64,000 bases of DNA, from positions 54,042,254-54,106,253 of the forward strand of contig NC_045436.1 in the NCBI RefSeq assembly GCF_002776525.5. The letters are read 5' to 3'. Shown in pieces: positions 1 to 12,530 of this stretch; the stretch's first letter is position 1, and the number at the start of each line of letters is the position of its first letter. The stretch is from Piliocolobus tephrosceles. Its lineage: Eukaryota > Chordata > Mammalia > Primates > Cercopithecidae. A model generated the notes under the pieces. The model did no database searches. It was given only the letters and a program-made list of their open reading frames with translations, and was not told the DNA's origin. The translations under genes were made by a program, and so were the position numbers.

Positions 1-2159
1 TAGAAAATTATGAACATTTAGTGTTATAGGGATATATTAAATGAATAAGAAGTTATACAGCAGTCATATATATAGGAGAATAATTTTTCACAAAATTTGT
101 ATACATACAATCGAAGTTTCAATGTATATTAAAAGCAAAGGTGCAGAATAACTGACAGGCTAATTTCTTCATGTTTTAATTTTTTAGTGCTTTTTTCTGT
201 AAGTACTGTGCTTATAGACTGTCACACGTAATTGTAAAATAGACAGTTCAACATTAAAGATAAAGAAAAGAAAATATTTAATTATTTCACTTGAAGGATT
301 TTATATAACTGAAATTATAAGTAAAGCTATATATTTGGTTGGATGATATATCATCTACTTATAGTTCTGATATCAGCTTAAATATCACTTCCCAAGAAAG
401 GCTTACATGAATTCCAAGACTAGGTCAGCTGATAGCAAGCAAAACTAAAGTTTCCCTATTCTCTCATTAAAATTTGATGCATATTAGTGAATTACACCAC
501 TTTGAAAAAACAACTATGGGAGTGGAGGTAAATGAATCTGACTGCAACATAAAACCTTGAGAGTATATATTAGTACCTTTTTTTCAAAGTTGCTAAATTT
601 CATGGGTTTGTTGGAATGGCTCCCAGCATCATTCTCAGTCTGCAGTGGTAAAGTAGGTGGTTTTCAGATTGAAGGGAAATCACAGAAAATTTCAAATCTG
701 CCTACACATCTAGTAGCAACTGCCTGTGGAATATAAGAGCTTTGGCTTCACTTCTGCCTTCTCAACATTGCACAGATTTCTATAATTGGCAAACTCTAGC
801 CTATAAATGGGAAGCTGGCATTAGTAAACATAGTAAGAAACTAAGAAGGGAATGCTTGTGATGTCAAATTGACAACAGGTTATATCCATGTCAAATCCTA
901 GTGCTGCTGCTATCCATGTTCATGTAGTTCCAGGTCATCATGTAATCCATGCCCAGATCATTTCTTCCTCAGTCAACAGGTTATAGGAAACTTCCCATGA
1001 AGTCCTAACTACATGTTGAGGAAGTTTGGTTTATCATTGTAATAAACCAAAAATAGGCATGACCATTGCTTTTATGCTACTTACTTGTGCTTTCAGAAAT
1101 TGGGTGGACCAGTCTTCTAAATACCACTTCTACTCTAAATATTCTGGCTTTAAAATATTAACATAGGTTTAACTGCCTAGATCTACATTAAGCTTAAACT
1201 GTTCTTGTAAAGCAAGTGTATTGGAGGAAAAAGAAGCTGCCATTTAAAGTCAAAGGAGTTGTCACCAATATTAGAATTTTTGATTCTCTGAAGATCTCAG
1301 CATGACATACTGAAGAAAAAGTGGTTGCCAAAGCTTGCCTGGAAGTTGCTGAAATGATCAGAATTTCCTAAGAATCTTCCAGAAACTATGTCATTCTACA
1401 GTAATGAAAAGGGTGGTTCATCAAAGACAGTTTGGAAAACTCTTTGAATCTCCTATTTGCCAGTTTCTCTGGTGAAACTACTTCCAAAGAATAATGATAT
1501 CTATTTGTCTTTGCTTTCTAAATCTCACACACATTCCTGTCCTTGGCAAAATCTAAGCTGGAAAAAGGTACCCAGACAAATTTTGGAAAACCAAGTTTTC
1601 AGCATTGAAAGGAAGTGATGATGGTGCTGAGTTGCTATCCGGTCATTCAGTACAATAAGTATGGCTCATGTCTATCACTTTCTTTTTCTATCTCATAGCT
1701 GTATTGTTTTGTTATTAACAGTGAATACCTGATATTGAACATTTTTGGAAAAAAAGGTTACATTTTATACATTGTACACCCTTATTGCTTCCTATATCTC
1801 TCTGAAGTTGATAAATGTGCATACAGTATAATCTGCAATGTTACTTTATAGCTTACCTTTTAGAAACATTTTAGTGAAGATAACTGTAATGTTTTCTATG
1901 CAAAACATTACTTGTACCCTTTGTAAAATTTTTCTTAAAGCCATCTACTGTGAAATAATATTACTTTGGGATCCTTTTATACAATTTAAAATTATTAAAT
2001 GGTTTATAGCATTGTAACATGGTCTTTGAGATTTACTAAAATGTTATTTCTGTTATGTCATTATAGTATATGCTAACAATTTTTCCAAAAAATTATAGAG
2101 TATAAAATACATAATATTTTTAAACAGCAATATTAATAATTTAAAAAATTATTTCAAAT
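1..2159. other. Unassigned AT-rich DNA
   Basis: No open frame of note, RNA gene or confidently recognisable repeat is seen. The sequence is AT-rich with only short homopolymer runs. Very old repeats could be hidden here and would need a profile search. Confidence 0.5.
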
Positions 2160-3255
2160 TTTATGGGTATATAGTATGTGTATATATTTATAAGGTACAT
2201 GAAATATTTGGATACAGGCATACAATGTATAATAACCATATCAGGATAGGGGGTATATGTCACCTCAAGCACGTATCATTTCTTTGTGTTACAAACATTC
2301 CAGTTATACTGTTAGTTATTTTTAAATGTACAATAAGTTTTCATTGACCAGAATCACCCTGTTGTGCTATCAAATAGTAGATCTTATTCGCTTTATATAA
2401 CTATATATTTTTTAATCAATTAACTATCCCCACTTTTTCATCCCACTACCCTTCCCAGCTTCTGGTAACCATCATTCTACTCTCTGTCTCCATGAGTTGA
2501 ATTCATTTCATTTTTAGCTCCATAAGTAAAAGCATGCATAATTTTTCCTTTCTTTCCTGGCTTTTTTTTTTTTTTCTTAACATAATGTCCTCTAGTTCCT
2601 TCCACGTTGTTGCAAATGTCAGGATGTTTTTTATAGCTGAATAGTATTCATTGTAGATATGTACCACATCTTCTTTATCCAGTCATCTTTTGATGGGCAC
2701 TTACGTTGCTTCCAAATCTTGGCTACTGTGAATAGTGCTTCAATATACACGGGAGTGTTGATATCTCTTTGATATATTGATTTCCTTTCTTTGGGGTATA
2801 TTTCTAGCAGTGAGACTGCTGGGTCATCTGGTAGTCTGCTTTTACTTTTCTCCATGCTGTTCTCCATAGTAGCTGTACTAATATATTTTCCCACCAATAA
2901 TGTATAAGGGTACCCTTTTCTCCACATCTTCACCAGCATTCATAATTGCCCATCTTTTGGGTAAAGTGATTTTAATTGGGGTGAGATAGTATCTCATTTT
3001 AGTTTTGATTTACATTCTCTGATGATCAATGATGTTGAATACCTTTCCACATATCTGTTCGTCATTTATATGTCTTCCTTTGAAAAATGACTGCTCAGTT
3101 CTTTTGCCCATTTTTAATTGAATTATTGGATTTTTTCCTTTGGAGTTGTTTGAGCTCCTTATATATTCTGGTTATGAATCCCCTGTCAGATGGATAGTTT
3201 ACAAGTATTTTCTCCCATTCTGTGGCTTTCTCTCTTCAATTTGTTAATTGTTAGT
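2160..3255 (-). mobile_element. Old L1 fragment, 3' end of ORF2 plus 3' UTR, minus strand
   Basis: Read on the minus strand, this has the characteristic C-terminal L1 ORF2 and 3' UTR text. This includes the segment around 2640-2940 whose minus-strand frame reads EIYPKERKSIYQRDI and later WIKKMWYISTMN, both typical of the end of ORF2p. The 5' side at about 3240 is cut off within ORF2. Stop codons and divergence indicate an older primate or late mammalian subfamily (L1PB/L1MA range); the subfamily is inferred. No target duplication was identified. Confidence 0.85.
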
Positions 3256-6200
3256 ATTTACAATTTAGTGCTTAGAGATAACATAGATTGAAAAATATTT
3301 TCATAAAGTTTTTCTGCTATTTTAAATAATTTTATATAGATATTTATATGTATTAGGTCATGAAAAGAACATTTATCATACTCCTTATGCAACTACTTTC
3401 ACTAACTTCGACTATAGAGCAAGATTAATTCTCTGTATTCTGTTCAGTGCTACTTACTACATAAGATAATGATTTATACATTTTTGGAAGACAAAAATAA
3501 AAAGATTGTATGATGTTGCTGAAGAACTACAAAGCCTTAAAATGAAAAGATAAATTAAATATTGCATTGTCTAAATATATAAATTTATAGATATAAATCA
3601 TAATACACATTAAAAAATTGTGTGCTTATTTTCACAAAGCTAGCTGTGCAGAAATTTTAGTAAATTTCTTCATGTTCAGTGTTTACTCAATTAATATCAA
3701 TTCATTTCCTTTTCATGCATTATTGTTTATTTTTTGAATTAATAACATTCAAAGGGCTAGAACAAAGTATGTACTTTGACCTTTTTTTATCCTAATTCTA
3801 TTTATGATTTTCTAAGGTTATTCTAAAAATCATCATATTACCTATAAAGGTACTGAGAAGTTAATTGTTCTCTACTAGTCAGATGTTTGCTCCTTCACAG
3901 ACAGAGCAGCAACAACATCCTATCTCTAATAAGATATTTCTGTTTCTTCTGTTCCCACACAGAAAGGTTTTATTTCCAATTTCCCTTTGCACTTAGGTCA
4001 GAGGTCATTGGTTGACCTATAGTCAGTGAAAGATGAAGAAAGTCATGTCAGTGACTTTCAGCTCTTTCTCTTCAAACGTCTAGCATAACATTGTAATCAA
4101 TTCCACTTACTCCTGAGGCTTTGAAAACCACATGGACCAAGTAGTGTAAAATTAAGGTGGCAACAACCTTGTTCTAACATTGGAGGAAAGCAGACCAGCA
4201 GACTAACCAATCTATAATCCAGTTGAGGAATATTATTTTATGGTGTTGAACCATTGTTACTTCAACATTTATGTGTTACCTTACATAGCTTAGGCTTCAG
4301 TAAGAAACAAGCATGCTAAGGAATGTTCTTAGGACTATGTGTCAGAGTTATAAATGTTGACACTTAGAGAAAATATTCTATTTTTTAATTCATCTGATTC
4401 AGGGCAATTCAAGTTTTCTGGGAAATTCTGAGAAAGGAAGAGGATATTAGATATTTTCTGATGTCAATAAATAAACTAATTGGCAACCAGTTGGGATGAC
4501 TTTTTGAAAAGCAAGGTCAACTTTGCTAGAAAGTATTGCATGTTGGAATGACAACAACTTTGTTAGAAAACTATCCTAGTAAATTTGGAAAAATAGCATA
4601 TTTTTTAATATTGTAATTATTTATTTTTCCTTTAAAAAATAAGCAATATGCTGACCTCATTAAGAAAAAAAGAGCATTGATTAAAATCATTTGAATGTTT
4701 ACCAGTGACAAAATGCAAATATCTTACATAAAAAGTAGTATTTCAAAGTATTGAGATTGTATTTTATTAGCAATCGGTCTTTTCTTAAATTTAACAGTTT
4801 AGTAATTTTTAACATCAAGAACAGAATCACAATATAACCATCTGCAAATGCCCAGCATTGTAAACATAAAATTAGGTAAAACATTTACAACAAATTTCAT
4901 ATGGTTTTGTGGTAGGACAAAGTGAATATTACAGTAATGTTTTGTCTTTTTCTGTCTTGTAAGGGGCACAGTTCACAATTCACACATCACTTTTACTATA
5001 TAAAGTAGTACTTTCTAAGGTTTCAAAATAAGAGACTAGCATGTCCTTATTTTAGCTACTTATTTTTAAAAGGAAACAACCAGTTTTAATGTTACATAAT
5101 GACAGTGCTTATCTAACCTCCTAGAAAGGGAGTGTGCTGTGTAAATAACAAAGATTACTAGCACTCTCCATTTCTCACCATAGTCTGCATTATGGCTTAT
5201 TGTCACAGTAATCAGTTGCTATTTTCTGTCATGTCTCAGGCATTCTATGTTATTAGAAAGACAGAGAAGGATGATGACAAACTAAGTCATAGAGAAATGA
5301 CAGAAACTAATTTCCATGTCATTTCTTTAAAACTTTTCTACAATGAGAGTTTCTATCTTATGATTTAATATATAGAAACCAATCCTTTCCTTGAGCACTA
5401 TATAAACTCCTACAACCTGCTGATGAATGGTAGAAATAAATGCACACAATGCAATGTGATAAATTCTATAATGATGGTCTATCCAAACTTAGGAATAAAC
5501 CATAGAGAGGTCAAATATATTTGAGCTATAGATCTTGTATTTAATATCTAATTAACCACATAAATTCCATTGCTAATAAAAGGATAATAATTGTGACTAT
5601 GGTACTACCAATAAATCCCCAAATTAAAGTTTCTTCTGATCAGTTCTTGGTTTCTAATTAATTTAGTTACTTCTTACTGTCAAAAAAACATTCAAATTAA
5701 TAAAAGACAATAAAGACTTCTCTCTGTCTCTCTCTCTCAACATTCAGAAATAAGTTACCTTTTTTATTTTAATTATCAAGGCTATTTTTTACTTTCTCCC
5801 TCAAAGCCTTATTTATTCCTCTCAGTCATTATCATGTATAAACTTATTTAATATACCTGCTATTTTATTATAGAATGCAATGATGTAAATGGTTGAACAA
5901 CAATGGATCCAGGGCTAACTTAGAACATATTCTGATTTACCCTCCATATTTGATTTTGAACCAATGATTATCATTGAAATGACACTCATCTTCATTTTGA
6001 CACAATGCAAGAGAAGCAGAATTGATTTGTGTTGTATGTAATGAATAAACATGTTTAGGACAAGCCTCTTTATTCTGACCATGTTTCTTTCGAAAACAAA
6101 ATTGGGAATTACTCAATATATCAAATAAGTCATCAAATTATTGAAGAATGATATATGGGCCTTATTCTCATCTTGGTATTTACATAGCACTGGCTAGTGG

Positions 6201-7290
6201 AAGTTAATAAATGTTCAAGGAGTCAGCTACAATTGCCTTTTTCTGGTGTAGGTCAGACTCACTTTCACCATCTCTTCTACTTCTATTTTTCTGTGTAAAT
6301 ATCGGATTGCTTTTGGCTAATGATACCATGTGGTAAAGAAAAAAGTGGTTTAGAAAGGTAAATATCTTTCACAATGCTGTAAACTTTCATTTTCACAAAA
6401 TTGAACATATTCAAGTCTCTCTGAGGCAACATAATGGCTTATGTGTAAAGACATATTCTATATGTACCTTTCTACCTGCAATCAAAAAATATATTTACAT
6501 TTTTTAATACATCGTGATGATGATAAACAAGGTTTGGGATAGTTCTATAGTTGAACCTTAATTTTAGGTGGATAAAACCTGGAAAATTGGTAGTTCAGGT
6601 TAACTTATATAAAGTATCAACTTCTGTAGCTCTTAAAGAATATATAATGTCTTAAGAATCTTTGACAAGACTGAATTTAATTGGTTATTTATATCTACTA
6701 AACTTTTTTCTAAACTTTATTTTTTTATTCTTTTATTAGTGCTGCATTTGTTTCCTTTTCCTCCAATTTTATTTGCAAATATATGCCATTTAAGTCACTT
6801 TGTTGATCCATTACCAAACCAGGAAATCTAGAAAGTATATCTAATGATGTTATCTCTATGCCAAATAGATCCCCAAACACAATCACCTAATGCATGAACA
6901 CAGTTAGAAACTGAAATCATTGGTAAATTCATTGAATCATATAGTAAGATATTGATTTTTTATGACTTCATACATTTAAAATTAAATTATTTTCCTAGTA
7001 GGTCTACAGAAAATGAAATTGGTCATATAGTTTTTAATATAATGTGATTAAAGTGTTGTTCAATTTAATTTGTCATATCATTAAAACTGTGTACTAATAT
7101 TGCTGAAATGGCCTGCAAATTTCTCTGATCAGTAGCAAAATCCAAGATGACCACCATAAAGTTATTTGGAGCCCAATGTAAGATAATTAAAATTAAGTGG
7201 GAAATAAAACAGAAAATTCTAGATATTTGCATCTATTTTGAAATTTAGACAATATATCTAATTAGAATAGTTTTCTTATTAGTTAATTAA
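3256..7290. other. Unassigned AT-rich DNA
   Basis: No gene, RNA or clear transposon is visible. The short open frame at 4699-4884 on the minus strand has no recognisable content. A short TCTC-rich run lies near 5719-5740. Confidence 0.45.
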
Positions 7291-7578
7291 CAATATTTTT
7301 AGAGACAAGAGGTCTCACTCTGTTGCCCAGCATGGAGTGCCATGGTGGTTAGAACTTACTACAGGTGCCTTGAATTCCTGAGCTCAAGTGATCCTCCCAG
7401 CTCAGCCTCCCAAGTAACTGAGACTACAGGTGCATGTTAGTACACCCAGCTAATGTTTTTTGTTTGTTTGTTTGTTTGTTTGTTTAATTTTTATAGAGAT
7501 GAAGTTTTGCTATGTTGCTCAGGTTGGTCTAGAACTCCCGACCTCAAGCAATCCTCCTGCCTCAGCCTCCCAAAATGT
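7291..7578 (-). mobile_element. AluJ-type element, minus strand, 5'-truncated
   Basis: The reverse complement of an Alu is clear: the segment for the 3' half begins at 'gagacaagaggtctcactctg' and continues through both monomers to 'gcctcagcctcccaaaatgta'. The terminal part, which would read GGGATTACAGG to GGCC, is missing, so the copy is 5'-truncated. Strong divergence and the GGTCTCACTCTGTTGCCCAG type favour AluJ. The middle A-rich linker has become a TTTG repeat at about 7461-7486. Confidence 0.9.
7461..7486. repeat. (TTTG)n microsatellite in the AluJ linker
   Basis: About six tandem TTTG units lie inside the AluJ where the A-rich linker between the two monomers is expected. Confidence 0.9.
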
Positions 7579-10500
7579 AGTATAATTTTCTGTATATAAA
7601 TATCCAGAGGTAATTGATCTGAAATGCTATTTTGACATAATAAGAAATATATAACTCAGTAGACAGATGCACTTTTGCAGATACTAACCTTAATTCTTTC
7701 TTTCAAAATTAAGAAAAGTCCTCTGTAATTTATTATAAAAATTTTAGGAATGCTTGAACTCATTTTATTTATTTGTGTGTGTTGCCTGAGAAAAGAATTT
7801 TCTATATCTTAACACTCAGATAATCTGCAGAAAAAAAAATACAAGTCGTCAGGTAAACAGAATCCATTGTAGTTTGAAATCTATAAATCCCTTTGCTGGC
7901 TCTGGTTATCTCTACCATGGAGTGAGCCTGGGACACTGACAGATTCCAGGACCGTTTCATGAAACAGAATATTTTTTAGTGTAGTTCTGAAAATTCTCAG
8001 GTAAGGAAACATGCCCTCTAGTATGTACAGAGCAATGAGGCGACTTCTATATATTCTTTGGATTTTCTCCTCATCCAGAAATTTAAGTAGGCTTTCAGAA
8101 TTAAAAAAAAAAAAATGTGTGTACCCACATTGATGATATATTGCCTGAAGTTTCTGGCAATATATCATTAAATATAATATGATAAGAAATATTTGTTTTG
8201 TCTCTGATGTGCTTCTTTTCTGAATCCTTGAAACAAACAGGAAAAGGTTCTAATTAAAACTGCATTTATTGAACACCAACATATGCTAATTCTGAATTTA
8301 TTCCCATTGCATCCTAATTAAAATACCTCTTTTATCTTCAAAGGGAGAAGAAATCAGAGAAAAGGAAGGAGTAATAAAATATTGAAAACCTCACATTGGC
8401 ATTCTATTGAATTATTTTTAATGCAAAGAGGAATACTTAATGGTAATGAATGTTTAAGAAGAAAATTTGAGGGCTTTCTGAAATTTTTTTTCTTCATATT
8501 TTAGTTTCTGCTCTGTGAAATCCATTATTAATTTGTAATTCTTGGATTAAAACCCAGATGAATCTGACGTACCGTTATGTAAGTCTTTTCAGCTGTCAAC
8601 TTTAAACAACACAGAAAGGCATAGTTTGGTAATGAAGGAAAATCTATGATCAGAATCTGAACTATATTCAAAAACGCATTATTGACAGTAGAGGCAATGT
8701 ATAAGCAATCGTGCCCTAATAGTCGCTAACTTTTAGCAGTATCTAATTGAGCTGATAATAAGAAAGATATATGGAAGTTCACTATAAGCTGGAGAATCTT
8801 AGTAAATCATTTCTGAAGCAAACTCCCATAGTTTAGGAGTGAATGAATTATAAATACCAGTGAACAATTTGATATTCATGAAATTTTTCCCATATACTTT
8901 TTGGACAAAATTAGTGTTTAGTCTAAATTCAAGTGATATTTTTCAAACTATTTATAATTTTTCAAATTATTTTTAATTCATTTTTTTTTTAAGACAATTT
9001 TAGAGTAGTGAACGAAAGTGACTAGAAAATCCAATTTTGATGAAAAGGCCTGTGTAGCCAGTGTCGGCAAGTGTGCTCCAGGCTCTTAATGTTCCTTGAA
9101 TTTTTTGTTGTTTCTCTTTAGTGACCATGTTTATCCCACATCAAGAACTGCTTCATGTACTAAAAGTTTGGCATCATTTAGTTGTGTATTTTCTATTCAG
9201 AGGATTTTATCTACCCACCTTACTGCTCATGGCATCCCAAATGACATTTTGAAAGATTTTTCCTTTCCCAGTTGTAAGATAAACTAACATAATTTCCTCC
9301 ATGGGTCCCTATCATTGATGCAGGCAAGACTATTCAACACTTACCCAATGATTTAAATGTTTAATGAGGGTTAGTCACAGACCCCATTATTAAACAAAAT
9401 TGCACTGTAATATGATAAGACTTTATCAATCCATATCTCTTTCTCTGTCTTCATTTCATTACCAGGAATCTGATGTCAGTTATCCATATAAATCAGTTTT
9501 GAATGGCTGGGGTAATGACACAATGGACGTACTTTGGTTGTTTTTTCAGTTAATTGCTTTGAAATATTGCTAATATATTTTGCATTTTCTGTATTCACAA
9601 TGTATTTCATTAACAGTGTTTGACAACTGTGTATTATCCAAATATTGTGCCTGTTGTTGTAGAAGAAATGATGAGCAAAATCACAAAACTAAAGGTTTTC
9701 AGGAATCTAGTTTCTTATTTCTGATATGTAAAATTCTAGGTGCTTTTCTCTAATATGTAAAATTTACGTACGTTGATTAGTTTACAGTAGAATGTTTAAA
9801 ACAAATTAAGACACATATAGGGAGTAAAGGACAATTATAAATAATCAGAAATTTAAATTAACTATTGATAATTCTACATCTGAAAGACTATAAAGAAGAT
9901 TATTATACTTCTGAAAAAATTCGACACCTTGTAATATTTCTTTAGGGAGAAAGCTTTGCAACATATGTGGGAGTAAAGATTACCTCTGTGAGTTAACTTG
10001 AGGTGTTTAGTATATGGTTCCTAATTTTTGCTGTTACTTCATGAAGTTAATAAAAGCGACGATATAACTGCAATACATATTTTTATTTATCTGAATTATA
10101 TGTATTGTAAATGTTCACAACTACTTTGTGAGAGTTTTAGTACTTTGCCTAATGCAACAGAATATACACCATAAATTTCCTAATGACAACTGGATCAGTT
10201 ACATTTCTTTTTGTTGGTGAAAAAGTAGACAAATTGAAATATTTTTCTGAGGGTGGTAAATGGTACAACTAGATGCGAGAGGTAGAAAGTCAATGATATT
10301 ACCCCACATACTTGGGTAACTAATTTTTAGTTTATGCTTTTAAAGTTTAAATATTTCTCCAAGCCTTGTAGTTTATAGATTCCATATATGTCAAATTTTG
10401 TGTAATACGTCACATAATTATACTATTATTTGTATACTATTACTTATTTCTAGATATTTTAATTTTTATTGAGATATTTTCTTGAGTTATGCGGTATTTT

Positions 10501-10773
10501 AACATTGTTATGTGAATCTCCAAACTTTGTATATTTTCTGGTATTTTCTGTATTGCTTTCTAACTAAATTTCACTGAGGTTAGAGAATATTTTATATCAT
10601 TTTAATAATTTGATATCTGTTGAAACTTGTTTTATGGCCTACTATATACTTTATTTTGGAAAATGTTTCCTAAGTACTTGAAAATAATGTATATTAGTCG
10701 ACTACATTAGAAAAAGCATCTCTAGTTTTTAAGATTCTCTAAGTCTGACTTTCTTCAACACAAAATGAAGACC
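7579..10773. other. Unassigned AT-rich DNA
   Basis: The open frames at 7881-8168 (minus) and 9096-9287 (plus) show no recognisable domain and look like chance frames. Short A or T runs (8101-8113, 8981-8991) are the only low-complexity features. No RNA gene is seen. Confidence 0.45.
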
Positions 10774-11296
10774 TTCCTACTGTGGTTTTGATTTGTATTT
10801 ATCTAATGACCAGTGATGATGAGTATTTTTTCATGTATTTGTAAGCCACATAAATATCTTCTTTTGAGAAGTGTCTGTTTATATCCTTTGCCCACTTTTT
10901 GATGTTTTTTTTTTTTTTTTCTTGTAAACTTGTTTAAGTTCCTTGTAGATTCTTGATATTAGCCCTTTGTCAGATGGATAGATTGCAAAAATTTTCTCCC
11001 ATTCTGTAGGTTGCCTGTTCAGTCTGATGATAGTTTATTTTGCTGTGCAGAAGCTCTTTAGTTTAATTAGGACCTATTTGTCAATTTTGGCTTTGTTGCC
11101 ATTGCTTTTGATGTTTTAGTCATGAAGTATTTGCCCATTCCTATGTCCTGAATGGTACTGCCTAGGTTTTCTTCTAGGGTTCTTATGGTTTTAGGTCGTA
11201 GGTTTAAGTTTTTAATCCATCTTGGGTTAATTTTTGTATAAGGGTAAGGAAGAGGTCCAGTTTCAGTTTTCTACATATGGTTAGCCAGTTTTCCCA
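10774..11296 (-). mobile_element. Inverted 5' segment of the twin-primed L1
   Basis: Minus-strand ORF2 text runs from the segment encoding the region before the C-terminal cysteine-rich part back to the 'gggaaaactggctaacc' area at 11280-11296. A 15-base T run at 10906-10920 is inserted in it. Its L1-downstream end at 10774 matches the consensus position just upstream of the start of the plus-strand part, as twin priming predicts. Confidence 0.85.
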
Positions 11297-11621
11297 ACAC
11301 AATCATGTCAGTTAGAATGGCGATCATTAAAACATCAGGAAACAACAGATGCTGGAGAGGATGTGGAGAAATAGGAATGCTTTTACACTGTTGGTGGGAA
11401 TGTAAATTAGTTCAACCATTGTGGAAGACAATGGGTGATTTCTCAAGGATCTGGAACCAGAAATACCACTTGACTCAGCAATCCCGTTATTGGGTATATA
11501 CCCAGAGGATTATAAATCATTCTACTGTAAAGACACATGTACATATATGTTTATTGCAGCACTATTCTCAATAGCAACGGCTTGGAACCAACCAAAATGC
11601 CCATCAGTGATAGACTGGATT

Positions 11622-11638
11622 AAGAAAATGTGGCACAT
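11622..11638 (+). repeat. AluY target-site duplication, left copy
   Basis: AAGAAAATGTGGCACAT, identical to 12142-12158, immediately before the Alu start. Confidence 0.95.
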
Positions 11639-11921
11639 GGCCGGGCGCGGTGGCTCAAGCCTGTAATCCCAGCACTTTGGGAGGCCGAGACGGGCGGATC
11701 ACGACGTCAGGAGATCGAGACCATCCTGGCTAACAAGGTGAAACCCCGTCTCTACTAAAAATACAAAAAATTACCCGGGCGCGGTGGCGGGCGCCTATAG
11801 TCCCAGCTACTCGGGAGGCTGAGGCAGGAGAATGGCGTGAACCCAGGAGGCGGAGCTTGCAGTGAGCTGAGATCTGGCCACAGCACTCCAGCCTGCGCGG
11901 CAGAGCGAGACTCCGTCTCAA

Positions 11922-12141
11922 GAAAAGAAAAGAAAAGAAAAGAAAAGAAAAGAAAAGAAAAGAAAANNNNNNNNNNGAAAAGAAAAGAAAAGAAAAGAAA
12001 AGAAAAGAAAAGAAAAGAAAAGAGAAAAGAGAAGAAAAGAAAAGAAAAGAAAAGGAAGAAAGGAAGGAAAAGAAAAAAGAAAAGAAAAGAAAAGAAAAGA
12101 AAAGAAAAGAAAAGAAAAGAAAAGAAAAGAAAAGAAAAGAA
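11922..12141 (+). repeat. (AAAAG)n pentanucleotide tract with assembly gap
   Basis: Tandem AAAAG units, nearly pure, with some interruptions (GAGAAAAGAGAAG near 12021, GGAAGAAAGGAAGG near 12053). Ten N bases at 11967-11976 mark an unresolved length. The tract is all purine on the plus strand and grew from the Alu A-tail. It generates several long artefact frames rich in KRKEK or FLFFS in all phases, which are not genes. Confidence 0.97.
11967..11976. other. Assembly gap, 10 N
   Basis: Ten undetermined bases inside the AAAAG repeat. The true repeat length is unknown and the run of ten may be a fixed-length placeholder. Confidence 1.
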
Positions 12142-12158
12142 AAGAAAATGTGGCACAT
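12142..12158 (+). repeat. AluY target-site duplication, right copy
   Basis: AAGAAAATGTGGCACAT, identical to 11622-11638, immediately after the AAAAG tail. The L1 continues from here. Confidence 0.95.
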
Positions 12159-12530
12159 ATACACCATGTAATACTCTGCTTCCATGAAAAAGGATGCAGG
12201 GACGCAGGGACATGGATGAAGCTGGAAACTGTCATTCTCAGCAAACTAACAAAGGAACAGAAAATCAAACACCATATGTTCTCACACATAAGTGGGAGTT
12301 GAAGAATGAGAACACATGGAAACAGGGAGGGGAACATCACACACTGATCCTGTCAGTGGATGGGGGACTAGGGGAGGGATAACATTAGGAGAAATACCTA
12401 ATGTAGGTGATGGGTTGATGAGTGCAGCAAACCACCAAGGCACATGTATACCTATGTAACAAACCTGCACATTCTGCACATGTATCCCAGAACTTAAAGT
12501 ATAATTTTAAAAAAGAAAATATAAAAAAGA

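Larger units (their letters stand above)
11639..12141 (+). mobile_element. AluY (Old World monkey-like) with long AAAAG tail
   Basis: A complete Alu from GGCCGGGCGCGG at 11639 to the end of the right monomer at about 11921, then a tail of AAAAG units. Its base choices include GGCTCAAGCCTGTAATCC at 11651 and GATCTGGCCAC near 11872. I recall these as typical of macaque and baboon AluY subfamilies (AluYRa type) rather than human AluY. The flanks are perfect 17-bp direct repeats, 11622-11638 and 12142-12158 (AAGAAAATGTGGCACAT), which is L1 sequence duplicated on insertion. Low divergence implies a young insertion. The OWM assignment is knowledge-based and needs a subfamily comparison. Confidence 0.93.
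10774..12530 (+). mobile_element. L1PA-type element with 5' inversion, interrupted by AluY
   Basis: The element has two parts. 10774-11296 is L1 ORF2 sequence on the minus strand. From about 11305 the sequence switches to the plus strand, beginning in the ORF2 segment just downstream of where the inverted part ends, and continues to the 3' UTR and A-rich tail at about 12500-12530. In the L1 consensus the two parts are adjacent, with only some tens of bases missing at the switch. This is the known twin-priming pattern. The plus-strand ORF2 remnant includes 'NNRCWRGCGEIGMLLHCWW' (frame 11305-11574). A later AluY splits the 3' part at 11638/12142. I could not confirm a target duplication for the L1 itself. 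Confidence 0.88.

Noticed and set aside
11730..12340. Several long overlapping frames on both strands (up to 152 codons)
   Set aside because: They translate the AAAAG repeat and the N gap (KRKEK or SFLFF repeats) plus Alu sequence; no gene.
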